A stretch of DNA of 64,000 bases from Megascapheus bottae (Eukaryota > Chordata > Mammalia > Rodentia > Geomyidae). Where the stretch lies: positions 1,326,001-1,390,000 of the forward strand of contig JANJXV010000188.1 in assembly GCA_024803745.1 (NCBI GenBank), read 5' to 3'. A program made the position numbers and the translations under genes. Below are positions 47,640 to 59,053 of this stretch, piece after piece (the first letter of the stretch is position 1; each line of letters opens with the position of its first letter). The notes beneath the pieces were generated by a model. The model had not been told where the DNA came from and ran no database searches. It saw only the letters and a list, made by a program, of their open reading frames with translations.

Positions 47640-48400
47640 ATACTACCAGACTTTAAAAGATTGTAAAGCTACATGGATAAAAACAACATGGTCCTTAGAA
47701 AACTAAGAAAACAAAATAGAAGACTCAAAATTAAATGCACACAGCCATCCTCATACAATTATTGGAAAAAGGAATCAAAAGTATGGTTTAACAATTTTGA
47801 ACAACTGCTTATCTACATGTAGAAGAGTGAACCTACAATCATAGTCTCTCTATACAGTTCAAAAATCAATTCAAAATGGATCAAAGCTATTTATATTAAG
47901 ATTTGAAACTTTGACATCACTACAGAACAACACAGGGTGCAGTGAACAAGAGAGACAGGAAATTATCTCCTGGATAGGACTCAAGAAAATAAGAACAAGA
48001 ATTAGTTGACAAATAGGATTCCAATCAATTAAAAAGTCTCTACACATCAAATGACATCATAAATTCATGCAACAATTTACACAATAGGAGAAAATCTTGG
48101 TCCTCTATAAAACACATAAGGGTTAATATGAAGAATACACAATTCTACAAACAAAAACCAATTAATAAATTAGCAAATGACTTCTTCAGGTTGCAGCAGT
48201 ACAAACAGTTTCCACCTCATTTGCAAAGTGACCCTGAGACTGCAATCTCACCACAGTGAGAATAGCAATTATTATAAAAGCAAACAACAAATGCTGATGA
48301 TGAGGCTGTGAGAGTAGACATGGGGAAAATATCCTTTATACAATACACTACAGTGGGTGGGCATGTAATTTCGTGTGTCCACTGTGGAAATCACATACTT
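47640..48400 (+). mobile_element. Old L1 ORF2 fragment (plus)
   Basis: GTAAAGCTACATGGATAAAA, TCATACAATTATTGG, CTCCTGGATAGGACTCAAG and CACAGTGAGAATAGCAATT follow the order of mammalian L1 ORF2 near its 3' end. Many stops. Confidence 0.65.
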
Positions 48401-48414
48401 ATAGGATGCTATAA

Positions 48415-48553
48415 ATATATACATACTTGTATGTAAATATATATATGACTATATATACACACACTCACATATAAGTATGTATATATGTGTATGTATCAGT
48501 ATATATGTGTGTATATACATAAATGTATTTATACATATATATTTATTTATTTA
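48415..48553. repeat. TA/TG-rich low-complexity tract
   Basis: About 140 bp of TATG/TATA/TTTA variants. Confidence 0.9.
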
Positions 48554-49025
48554 TGTTGGCTAGTTCCATTAACCCTAGCTAATCAGTAGAGTGAAACCTG
48601 ATAGATGACAGTTCCCCCCAGCCCTGGAGGAAAGACCATGGTACTTCATCTTCCAAAGTGACCAGCAACAAGCCACGCTGGAGTATGGTTTAAGTGGCTA
48701 AGTACCAGCAAGCAAGCCAAGAGAACAAACTCTAGGGCTTGACCTAAAATTCTCCTATTTAGGGGCACTTGGGATAGGCTAAAATAGAGCAACCTTATAA
48801 TCCTGCTGTGTGACCTTTGCATATAGAGTCAAAGGATTGATTAGACATAAAACTCAGATGCTGCTATATGACCTTTGGACAAACATCTGGAGAAATGTAA
48901 GTTGTTAAAACAGTTAAACATTTATAATACCCATTTTTATTGTAGTGCTCTTCCCAACAGTTAGGCTGTGCCTCAGCCAAGGTAAACAACAACCAATGAA
49001 TGCGTAAAGAAAATGTAACACTCGC

Positions 49026-49200
49026 GCCCAAAGGATAGCCTAGTGGTAGTGTGCCTGCCTAGTATGCACGAAGCCCAGTGTTACATTCCTTGGTACTACC
49101 AACACAAAAGCCCGAAAAAGCCAGAAGTGGTAATACCCTATCCCTGAGAAATCCCAAGGACAGTGCTCAGGCCTTGAGTTCAAGTGCTAGGATTGGCAAA
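49026..49200 (+). mobile_element. ID-headed SINE
   Basis: AGGATAGCCTAGTGGTAGTG..AAAGCCAGAAGTGG..AAGGACAGTGCTCAGGCC..GGATTGGCAAAAGG. Confidence 0.8.
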
Positions 49201-49204
49201 AGGA

Positions 49205-49345
49205 AAAAATGTAATACTTACAAGCAATGGAGTTTGATTCACATGAAGAAGAGTCAAATATCATTGTCTCTAGGCAAATGAATGCAACTGGGATCATCAT
49301 GTTGACTGACATAAACCAAGCTCAAGATGTCAAATAGCACAGGTT
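49205..49345 (+). mobile_element. L1 fragment
   Basis: CAAGCAATGGAGTTTGATTC, CAAATGAATGCAACTGGGAT, GACATAAACCAAGCTCAAGA: end of L1 ORF2 region, apparently interrupted by the SINE at 49026. Confidence 0.55.
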
Positions 49346-50320
49346 TCTATTCATGTGGAAACTAGATCTAAAGTAATGATAATAAATAATAGTAAAAATG
49401 GGAGATGTGTAATAAAAAAACAAAACAAAGTGAAACAAAAACACAACAAAGGGAAACCTGCTGATTAAATAAGTGAGAGAGGAGATGGAAACCAGGTATG
49501 AGGAAGATGATGTTTCATACAGACACTCACCTATATATGGAGAGAGTCTGCCGAAACCTATTAAATGCTGTATGGACAAATGGGTTAAAAAGGAATAGGA
49601 CAGGAGAAACTCATTCAAAGTTCAATGTACATATGTATAGGAATATCATAATTAAACCCCATGGTACTATTCATAAATGCTAATAAATTGTTTAATCCTT
49701 ACAAAATGATAATTATGCAAACAAAATTAGTAAATCTCATTACACTAAAATGCTGAAACCAATTTCAATACCAAGGAAAATTGAAACAGTTAAGTCAATA
49801 TGATCTATCGACTTCAGAATTTGCCCTAGTTATAGAAAGTAATGTGTAGGAAGAGTAGACATAAACATGACTTCTTATTTTTATAAAGACTGTTCATGAG
49901 CTTAATATAATGTCTGTATAGCTGCAATATCACACAGCCATACAAATTAAAAATGCAACAAAATGGGAGGCAATTTGAGAACATCTCATAGAACCCAACA
50001 AACTAGCTTCACAAAAATTAGGTCTTCATTCACATGCGGAATCAAAAACTAAAAGGAGTATACATTCATGTTTAGGCCTATATGGATAAATATACAGCAG
50101 GAATTTGACTAAAGGACTACGTAAGTATAAATGGAGAAGGGTGGGTAAAATAAAAGTAGTGGGTAAATATTGAAATAGCTAGTTTGATTGCAAAAATTCT
50201 GACAGAGCAAGGAAACCTGTTGAAAAAATTGGGGGAAAGTAATAAAGGAAGATTGATTACAATATATTGTATACATGTACAAAAAAAGGCAAACCAATTC
50301 TCCACCTTAAAATTAATATA
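49346..50320. other. No gene seen; old repeat-derived DNA
   Basis: AT-rich. Includes further L1-like fragments (for example ACACAGCCATACAAATTAAA near 49933). No coding feature. Confidence 0.45.
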
Positions 50321-50449
50321 AGCTAATACAAGACTATTTGTAACTTATGTGTCCATATGCACAGGAATGGTGAGAAAGGAATCTCTCAACATACTGAAAA
50401 AAGTTTTTCAGAATACTTCAGATTCTCTATGCAATACTATTGAGGGGAA

Positions 50450-51050
50450 ATAGAACTGAATGAATTTTTCCTCACAATGAAAACATTTGAAATACAGCTG
50501 GCTGTACCCAAAAACACAGACAATACCGAAGGCTGACAAGAGACATGGGGAAGAATTGGGAACAAGACTACAAGGTGATGCAACTGCTTTGGAAAATGCA
50601 TGTAATGAGATAGATCTTCACAGTGACCATAGGACTCAATACTTCTAATGTAAGCTGTGTACATACCCAAGAGAAATGAAAGCACTTATCCACAAATGTT
50701 CACTGCTGTATCACTCAAACCACCCAAAAAGTAGTAACAACACAAATGAATGCTTGAAATATGCCATGTCTATGCGATGGGGTATTGACCATCCAAAAGA
50801 GTGCAGAATAGATATATAGATACATACTACAACCAGGAGGAGCTTCCAAAGCATACAAAGAAAAACAATCCATGAAAAGTCTGAAAAAGCAAATACACGG
50901 ATACATTAGTAGTTGTTTATAGCTCTGATGGAGAGTCAGGAAAAGAACAGGAAATATGACTGCTATTAGGTATGGGGTTTCATTATGTGTGATATGGAGT
51001 GATAGTTTCCTCACTCTGACAATGTAAAGAAAGTACATTAACCTGTATAT
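50450..51050 (+). mobile_element. Ancient L1 3' fragment
   Basis: AACATTTGAAATACAGCTGG, CCCAAGAGAAATGAAAGCAC, TAGTAGTTGTTTATAGCTCT and TATGGGGTTTCATTATGTG follow an old L1M-like 3' end including its UTR. Fully degraded. Confidence 0.55.
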
Positions 51051-51393
51051 ATAAACATAACTACATAGACATAAAAATCTATGATGGGCAATATACTCTA
51101 TAGAATAATGTTTTATTACATAGATTAATATTATCTATGCCACACAAAGACTCAGCTTAATTTTATTTATGTTCTAAAATCTATGTGCCAGTGCCTATAT
51201 ATTGACATTCCCTTTGTTAAACATGACATTTGAAATAGGATGTAAAAATCAATGTTAAAAAAAAAGTGAAATGCAGGGTAAATGAATTAGCTTGCAGTGA
51301 ACATGTAGAAAAATCTACATTCAGTGACGCTTCTAAGGGTGGTAACTAGTTCCCATCTGATGGTGTAAGTGATGCATGCTAGGCTCTCCATGA

Positions 51394-52200
51394 ATGCACA
51401 ATTTACTAATACCTGAGGTTGTGAAGACTGAATGCTCTGCTTCAACACACAGACCACTCCTGGACAACTACGATGGCCTCCAGAAATCCTGTTCCTGTCC
51501 CTCATGCGTTCCCTCGTCGTTGAACCTGGCCTCCATCACCTCTTCTTCTTGCTTAATTCAGGACTCAGTATTAGCAGCTGCATGGCCAGGGTCAAATCTT
51601 CTGGAAGCCAGTCCAGGCAGACCACAGTCTGAATACAAATGCTACAGGGAGACCATCTGGCATACTTGCTCTTCATCTGGGGAAGAAGAGGGGCTGGCCT
51701 CCATCCCTTCACTCAACAGTCCTTCCTGCCCCTTCCCCATGTTTCCAGAACTCTGGGGCTCTTGGGGCTGCAGCAATTTAGGCCAGGCCATGGAATAACT
51801 TCGGCAGGTCCGCCAGGCAAATCCCCCAGTCTGGCACTGCCTAGATGCCTCTTCTCTCACTGGGTCAGGCAGGCACCAACTCCTAGGCCTGGAGAACAGC
51901 AAGTCTGGGCCTTTGGCCCCACCACTCGGCCAGCCCGGCAGCCCCTGTAGGATGGAGGTTCCAGGAGCAGCGGTCACCTCTTGTGCAGCCTGGGCTCTGA
52001 CAGCCCAAGTGGACCGGCGGGCCGGGCCCCCCACGCAGGCCGCTGCCGGGTGCTCGTGGGCTCCAGGCCGCTTCAAAACTGCCGGCAGGACAGGTGACCC
52101 GGGCTGCCGGGAACCCCGAGGGTGAAAAGGAGTCCTGCCACTCCTTCCCCAGGAAGGCCATGGGGACAGAACTTAGTCCCCTAGGTGCAGCTGGAGGAAA
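51394..52200. other. GC-rich island with competing open frames
   Basis: Abrupt rise in GC and CpG (GGACCGGCGGGCCGGGCCCC near 52012). Long frames occur on both strands: plus 51394-51798 (134 codons), minus 51642-52076 (144) and minus 51883-52161 (92). High GC alone gives few stops, so none is trustworthy. The minus frame has a Ser/Glu-rich stretch (EGMEASPSSSPDEEQ) and could be pseudogene or exon debris, but no family is recognised. An ETS-like GCCGGAAGTAAA lies at about 52213. Confidence 0.4.
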
Positions 52201-52290
52201 TGGCCGTCAAGAGCCGGAAGTAAATGTTCCCAGTGTCCCAGCATCCAGCTGAGGCTGCATTGGTGACATCCTGGTTGAGGCTCCGCCCCT

Positions 52291-52650
52291 GCCCAAGTCC
52301 ATGTCCAGTCCAGGTCCTGTCTTCAGGAAGACCCGCCCCAGAGCAAGTCCACGTCCAGTCCAGGTCCTGTCTTCAGGTAGACCCGCCCCAGAGCAAGTCC
52401 ACGTCCAGTCCAGGTCCTGTCTTCAGGAAGACCCGCCCCCTGCCCAAGTCCACGTCCAGTCCAGGTCCTGTCTTCAGGAAGACCCGCCCCAGAGCAAGTC
52501 CACGTCCAGTCCAGGTCCTGTCTTCAGGAAGACCCGCCCCAGAGCAAGTCCACGTCCAGTCCAGGTCCTGTCTTCAGGTAGACCCGCCCCCAGAGCAAGT
52601 CCACGTCCAGTCCAGGTCCTGTCTTCGGGTGGACCCTCCCCAAGGCCCCA
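52291..52650. repeat. GC-rich minisatellite, about 50-bp unit, 7 copies
   Basis: AAGTCCACGTCCAGTCCAGG recurs at 52295 (variant), 52345, 52395, 52446, 52496, 52546 and 52597, spaced 50 or 51 bp. The last unit is degraded (CGGGTGGACC). Unit variants differ at AGGAAGACC/AGGTAGACC and CAGAGCA/CTGCCCA. The unit contains no stop in any forward frame, which explains the 155- and 140-codon frames over it. Confidence 0.95.
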
Positions 52651-52729
52651 GCAGAAGCCCACGCCTACTTATCGGTCCTGCCTTTCAGTGACCCCAGGAA
52701 TGGCTGGCAGCTCCCTGAGGTGAATTTTG

Positions 52730-53500
52730 GGCACAGGTGATTTCCCTCACTGCATCGGGAATTTGCAGCCCTAGATGATCTTGGTTCCTCCCTGGGTGCT
52801 GAACAGCCCACCTGGGACACACAGCCAATGGTGGGAGTAGCCGGTTTCAAGGTGGAGCAGCAGCTGCTGCCTCCAGACATGTCTCCCTCAGGTGGTCTTG
52901 TGACCCATCTTCCTCTGCAGTTCAATACTTGAATATTAACAAGAATTCTCAGAAGACTTATTGTTTGTATAAAGAATCGTCCAGTCTCAACTATCAAGTT
53001 ATTCTCAGCAAATCTATCTCCTGGAGGGTAGGGTAACCAAACAAGTCTGGGAATACTTTCAAAGCACATTGTCATGACCTGTGAGAATTTAGGCAAAAAG
53101 GTTACTCCACCCTTGCATAAAGGCAGGCAGATTGTACTCTTCACCCTTTGTCCTCAATATAGGCCTTTCGAGTATAACTCTGTTAGACCCCAGACTCATA
53201 TTGGTTTCCCACAATACCTAACATAGAAGTTATTAATATTCACTTATCCAGCAGGCATTCTAGTGATGGCAAGACAGTGAGAATTTAAAGACAAAGGTAT
53301 AGAGCTCACAAGTGTGGCACAGGAAGTTTGACCTGTAGCATAGTAAAATCCAATTATTTGCTTAGAACTTAAGTGAAATCTACCATCACACCCAAAAGAC
53401 TTACAGCAATAAATGTTATTTTAAAAAAATTAATGTGAAAGTGTGGTCAAGAAAATTACAATTTAGAGATTTTGTGTTTGCACCTAGGATTCTCCTGGTA
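52730..53500. other. No gene seen; possible LTR-like end
   Basis: A minus-strand frame of 159 codons (52665-53144) starts here and runs into the minisatellite edge, without recognisable domains. The segment ending TTGGTTTCCCACA near 53212, with ATAAAGGCAGGCAG and CCTTTGTCCTC upstream, resembles a retroviral LTR end, but no opposite boundary or coding part was found. Confidence 0.3.
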
Positions 53501-53504
53501 GAGG

Positions 53505-53885
53505 ATTACAATCGCCCAAAACCTAGATACATAAGGCCATATAGGATGAGGCTAAATGAAAGGATCTCCAGAATATGGAAACAAGAGCTTTATCTTGTGT
53601 GATTATTGTTCTTAATGTACTATGTTATTTCTCTTCTCTTTTGTTGCCCTTTGGTTAATCTCATATCATTACAATATCTGACTTTGTTGCCAGGCATAAT
53701 GTACATACATTTATTTGTTTATTTGAAATAAGAAATGGAAGGGGATAAAACAAGATGATCGGGTGGGGAAGGGGAATGAGGACAAAAACATGAGGAGTAT
53801 CAGTGTGTGAGAAGTAATGCGCCTACTATCTGGCAAATATAACTGTAAACCCACTATATATTACAATAACAAAACCACATAGAAA
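53505..53885 (+). mobile_element. L1 3' UTR fragment
   Basis: CATAAGGCCATATAGGATGA, AAATGAAAGGATCTCCAGAA, GTGTGATTATTGTTCTTAAT, then the ACTATCTGGCAAATATAAC end. Same family as 7249 and 14329, slightly longer at the 5' side. Confidence 0.9.
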
Positions 53886-54253
53886 AATATTTTGTGTTTG
53901 AACAAAATTTTATTGACACAATTTTATTCATGAAACAGAGTTCATTTTTAAAGTTTACAGGTCCATAAAATTATTTGCTGACATTTAATTGTAAGCATAT
54001 GAGCTCCAGCATGGAGGGTAAGCTTGAGATGGTGCAGGACAATCAGGTTTTGCGAGGTGAAATCACGCAGGTGGTGAGCATGGCCAGTGATGTGTCTAGA
54101 CATCAGTGTTCATTTCCAAACCAGTTCAGATGCCGCTTCCACAGAAACTTAAAATATGCTAATTTCCATATCCTTATGGAGTCAAGTTACACAAAACATA
54201 ACTTTTCTCATCGTACCTTTGTGCCTATTTTAGCACTATTCAAAAGAGTTGAA

Positions 54254-54490
54254 GCTGGACACCAGTGGCTCTCGCCTGCAATCTTCACTAGTCAGGAGAC
54301 GAGATCTGAGGATCACAGTTCAAAGTAGCATAGGCAGGAAATACATGGCACAGTACTCTCCAATTGATCACCAGAAAAACGGAAGTGGCATTGAAGCTCA
54401 AAGTGTTAGAGCCCTAGCCTTGAGCTGAAGAGCTCAGGGAAAGAGCCCAGGCCCAGAGTTCTGGTCTCACAACAACAACAACAACAACAA
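54254..54490 (+). mobile_element. SINE, second type, with CAA tail
   Basis: GCTGGACACCAGTGGCTCTC..AGGAGACGAGATCTGAGGAT..CTGAAGAGCTCAGGGAAAGA, ending in eight CAA repeats (about 54468-54490). Confidence 0.9.
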
Positions 54491-54499
54491 AAATGTTGA

Positions 54500-54950
54500 A
54501 ACACAGGAATCAAAACTATTGCCTACTCATCAATGAGTATATACAAAACTGCTATATGTGGACAAAATGAGGAATGAGTCTGCTCTAAAAATGGAGTGAA
54601 ATCATTATGAGGACAATGGATAGGAGAACTCATCATGCTAAGCCAAATACATCACACTGAGAGCCAAATGTCACATCCTCTCTCCATTTTGTAAATCTAG
54701 GCTTTAAAGATGAATAATAGGAATGTACAAGAGGACCTTTTGCGGTAAGGGCAGCAGTGGGGAGTGAGGACATGACAAGAGAAGGTATGGGACATGTATA
54801 AAATGCTCTTCAGTATACTATCTGATAAACATTAATAAAGTCAGAGCAACTGTTGAAATTATCCCACGAATGGAGAACACAAGTATGGAGGATACTGGAA
54901 GCCCCACTGTGAACAAAAAAGACATAACAATAACAAACAAACAAAAACAG
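54500..54950 (+). mobile_element. L1-derived remnant
   Basis: GACAATGGATAGGAGAACTC..CTAAGCCAAATACATCACAC resembles the L1 ORF2 end and UTR. Degraded. Confidence 0.45.
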
Positions 54951-54952
54951 CT

Positions 54953-55180
54953 GGCCAGGCACCATGGCTCCTGCCTGTAATCTTAGCTACTCAGGAAGTT
55001 GAGATCTGAGGATCACGGTTCAAATCCAGCTCAGGTTCTAAAGTCAATGAGACTCTTATCTCAAATTAACGACTACAAAATCGGAAGTGGCACTGGGGCT
55101 CCAGGGTAGGGCAAGAGCTTTAGCTTTGAGCTGAAAGGGCTCAGGGACAACACCCAGTCCCATGACCAAAAAAAAAAAAC
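54953..55180 (+). mobile_element. SINE, second type
   Basis: GGCCAGGCACCATGGCTCCT..AGCTACTCAGGAAGTTGAGA..GAGCTGAAAGGGCTCAGGGA with A tail. Confidence 0.92.
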
Positions 55181-55322
55181 CTGTAGCAATTCAGAATGAG
55201 ACCTAGAGGTTTTAAAAAATGCCAAGATCTCCAATTCTTTTATGAACACTGAATGGTAGCAATCTTAACTGAATACATACAAGGCAGTCAAACAAGTCAG
55301 GATGTCAAAAACTGAAGAATAA

Positions 55323-55640
55323 TCATTCAAATACCGCAAGCCAGTGGAAAACATTGACGCAACTGACCCTGCTCAGGTACTGGTCCAGGCTCTCAACTGA
55401 AGTGTATGCATTTGAGGAAGAAGTCACATGGTTTTCTCCAGGAGAGAAACTTCCCTTCAATTCTGCAACATGTGGAAGTTTTTCTGTAGAATAGCCCTCG
55501 CTGCTAGGCCTTGTGACAGGAGTATGGGCAAGAGACTGAGTGTGTGCAATCACCAAGGAAATGCCTTCAATGGCCTCCTTCATGCTGTCCACAGTCCTGT
55601 GAGGTTTGCCAAGGAGAAATACCAGCATTTCATTAGTCAA
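55323..55640 (-). other. Unassigned open frame, 105 codons
   Basis: Minus-strand frame in non-GC-rich DNA with a plausible protein-like composition (MKEAIEGISLVIAHTQSLAH near the start, SVESLDQYLS near the end). No domain or family recognised. It could be an exon or part of a processed pseudogene. A CTTAG occurs just upstream, but a convincing donor was not found after the stop. Confidence 0.2.
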
Positions 55641-55659
55641 TAAAGAACTCCTAAGGAAC

Positions 55660-57420
55660 TTGCATTTCTGAGAACCAGAACAAAAGAATAAATGAAAAAT
55701 GCCTTTGCATCCATAGTGTTAGTAATATTGGAAATATGTCATAACATGGCTGAGTGCTGAGGAGCTGTGAATGAAGATTCTTTCTATGAGTATTTTTGAG
55801 ATATTGATCAACTCATGTTTTAATTTTATAATCCTTTACATAAAAATATTTGTTGAAAGTAATTAAATAGGAACATATAAAATTATTTATATACAGAATA
55901 TTTTTTTCTGGCAGCATCAACAAATAGCATATTCAAAATGTTTTGCTTTACAATGAGATCTCAGTATATTCTCCTTTTAGGAAGTCATTAAAATTGTGAT
56001 TTAAGAAATATGCCTTTAATCATTACATGTATCAGTGGTAAACTAACTTGTCCCAAACTGTCAAACACTACATATAGATAGGCATTTACCTCAAAATGAC
56101 AAAGTTATCCTTCCTGTTCTTCACACTGTAACTGTGATAACATATTCTTTGTTTTTTTTTTTTGCTCCTTGTCTTGGCATCTCCACATATTTCCCAAGCA
56201 TATTCTCATATGTATTTTACATATGAATGAAGTGCATTCTGGCTGAAATAACCAACCTGAAAGAAAACAAGGGAAAAAGCTATGTCAGGTTGGGTTATTT
56301 TTTTACTATAAAGGACCACATATTTTCTCATCCACTCTCTGTCCAAGTGCATAAAGAGGTTCTACTTCATGAAACAACTACATGAAGATCTGCAGGTAGA
56401 TGAGTTACATCCTTGTTCTGGGTTAGCTTAGAGACTAGGGCAATGGAAATGCAGAAAAATTGCCACTATCGATTCACTAGATGCTGGAATAAAATGCATT
56501 TTCTCCTAGGAATTGACCTTCTTTAGGCACAGGAGTACTTTCCAGAAGAAAATAGCTACATTGATAGCTAAACACTAAAAAGGAAGCAAGAAGAGAGACT
56601 ATGAACTGGCATTTATCCAGTCTACAATATTTACTGATGCTTCATGGCAGTCTGTTTCTACCTAAGGTGGAGTAAGCTGCACTGAGTTCTGTTTCTGTAT
56701 GAAGCCAATCCAAAAATATTCAAGCAAACCACATTAAAGCACTTTGAAGACAACCTATTTGAGAGAATGGAGTCAGTGAATGCACAGACCAAGGCAAAGA
56801 AAGAAGGGAGCTAGGTGGTGCACACTCCAAGTTCCCAAGATGCAATGGTGAGTAAAACAGGCTGATGGAAGCGAGGAGGATGAGTGTCACGTGACAGCGC
56901 ACTGGAGAGTTCAGAGTGGTATGAGGGAAATCCAGGAGAGCTACACAGGACCCCCTTGCATATGTAACTGAGCAGTGGATCACGTGTGTTCAGAAAGGAG
57001 CCTGACATTGAGGAATAAAACACATGAAGAGATGACAGGAAACTACCTATTGTTCACACACTGCCAGGAAGTGATGTCTTTACAGAACAGAGGACATCAG
57101 AGATGCCTTGCTACAGCAGGGCAAAATTAACACTCCATAAATCCTGCCCTGAAATATCCAACAATTTATAAAACCAAGAGAGGAAGAACCAACTTTCTTG
57201 TAAGTGATCTAATTATTGCCAAAAATAGGGCTCAAGAAATCTAATTACACATTACAGAGATAAAAGTTTGAAATCATACGGAAGGTTGATGAGCATAGCG
57301 AATGTTAACCCATGTGTTAAACATCAGTGTTTTATCTGAGTAGTCCTAATTACAAGTCATTTGTTTTCCTCTGACATTTCTTACAAGTGAATAAAAGAAA
57401 GAAACCCCATGCCAATAGAT
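55660..57420. other. No gene seen
   Basis: About 1.8 kb of mostly unassigned DNA. The poly-T run at about 56151-56162 may be the tail of an old reverse-oriented element. A 87-codon minus frame (56720-56983) has no recognisable product. Confidence 0.45.
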
Positions 57421-57429
57421 ATGCATGCC

Positions 57430-57645
57430 AGTAGTTCATCTCTTATAATCCTATTTACTCAAGAGGCTCAGAGGATCTTGGTTCATAGCTACCAGGGGTA
57501 GGTAAATATAGAAGAACTTTACCTTCAGTTAGTCATCAAAAAACTAGAAAGTAGAGGATCAAGTGGTACAGAGCCAGCCATAAGTAAACAACCAAGCAAG
57601 TTTTTGAGGATTGGATTTCAAGCCTTACTATACACACACACACAG
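57430..57645 (+). mobile_element. Degraded SINE, second type
   Basis: CTTATAATCCTATTTACTCA..GAGGATCTTGGTTCATAGC, ends at a short CA run. Confidence 0.6.
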
Positions 57646-57691
57646 TGATCAAATTAGTGCCAGAAAGTATCCTCTCTAAGAAGGAATCTAG

Positions 57692-57886
57692 GGCTGGGAG
57701 TTTGGCCTAGTGGTAGAGTGCTTGCCTAGCATGCACGAAGACCCGGGTTCAATTCCTCGTTACCACATACATATATACAAAAAAGCCAGAAGTGGTGCTT
57801 AAGCTCAAGTGATAGAGCTCTAGCCTTGAGAAAGTCCAAGGACAGTGCTCAAGCCCTGAGCTCAAAGCCCAAGACTGGCAAAAAAA
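57692..57886 (+). mobile_element. Young ID-headed SINE
   Basis: Complete element, GGCTGGGAGTTTGGCCTAG to GACTGGCAAAAAA, with A-box-like and B-box-like promoter sequences (GGGTTCAATTCC). Exact target duplication AAGAAGGAATCTAG at 57678-57691 and 57887-57900. Confidence 0.97.
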
Positions 57887-58169
57887 AAGAAGGAATCTAG
57901 TAGGCTGAAGAGACCCCTCTCTAGATTTCCCCCTAATTTCCTGAGTAAGCTGTGGGCTGTAAATTCCTGACAGAAGAACAAAGGCAAGAAACCAGGTGGA
58001 AATGTTACAATTTTATTGGCCTCTTGCATATGGCCAGCTTGTGCCTTATGGTCAAATTACTAAAAAAAAAAAACCCTGCTAACTGAAGGGTCGGGGCTCT
58101 CAATTCTAACCTGCTGTGTGGCTGATGATTAGGAGCCCAGGCTCAAGCTTGCAATAAAAGGCTCTCAGG

Positions 58170-58430
58170 TGTTTACATCAGCTCCTAGCTACTCAGGAGG
58201 CTGAAATGTGAGGAACAAGGTTCAAAGCCAGCCCCAGAACAAAAGGACTTGAGACACTTTATCTTCAATTAATCTCTAGAAGGCGGGAAGTGGGCTTGGC
58301 TCAAGAGTAGGGAAGCTGAAGAACTCAAGGACAACACCTAGGGTAGGGTGGTAAACTTGAGTTGAACTGCTCAGGGACAGTGTCCAGGCCCAGTTCAAGA
58401 CCCATGACCCACCCCCCAAAAATTACAAGA
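58170..58430 (+). mobile_element. SINE, second type
   Basis: CTCCTAGCTACTCAGGAGGC..CTGAAGAACTCAAGGACAAC, with a repeated inner block (CTCAGGGACAGTGTCCAGGC). Confidence 0.8.
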
Positions 58431-58734
58431 TGTGGTTTAACAGATGCCAGAGGAAATAAAAGTAGTTTTCACAGATATTAAAACTCCATCTTGCACACTG
58501 AAGTCATCATACAGAGAAAATCAGAGCTTTTATATTTGTGTTTATACTTTATTTAACTTAAACTACTATAGTTGAGTATCAAATACATATTTTAAGTACT
58601 AATATCTTCACTGGGCTAGAAATAAAATATGAAAACACTTTCTAGAAGAAAAATTGCTTATGTCTCAAAAGATGATATTGATATAATCAGAGGGATCCTA
58701 ATACTGAATTAAGCAAAAGAAAAAGTATCATCAG

Positions 58735-58970
58735 CTGGGCTCTAGTGGCTCACAACTGTAATCTTAACTACTCAGGAGGCCGAGGTCTCAGAATCCCTGC
58801 TTGAAATCAGCTTAGGAATCAAAGTCTATGGGACTTATCTCCAACAAACCTCCAAAAAAACTAGAAGTGGAGCTGTGGCTCAAATCGGAAAGTGCTAACC
58901 AGGAGCAAAAACATGTAGGTGCCCAGCTCTGAGTTAAAGCCATAGGATCATCACCAACAAGAGGAAAAAC
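58735..58970 (+). mobile_element. SINE, second type
   Basis: GCTGGGCTCTAGTGGCTCAC..AACTACTCAGGAGGCCGAGG..AAACTAGAAGTGGAGCTGTG. Last feature before the telomere-like array. Confidence 0.85.
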
Positions 58971-59053
58971 AAGTATTTTCCTAGATACAAAAGGACCCAA
59001 GAGGGTATTAATCTATTTATTAAGGAAAAGCTTTCTCTGGCAAGAAAGCAGTA

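Noticed and set aside
52224..52723. Two overlapping 140-155 codon frames
   Set aside because: They lie on the 50-bp minisatellite, whose unit lacks stops in every forward frame. The repeat peptide is an artefact.
52930..53212. Possible solo LTR
   Set aside because: Only one LTR-like end is visible. No paired boundary, target duplication or internal retroviral sequence was found.
57691..57760. tRNA-like sequence with A and B boxes
   Set aside because: It is the tRNA-derived head of a SINE with target duplications and a dispersed copy pattern, not a functional tRNA gene.
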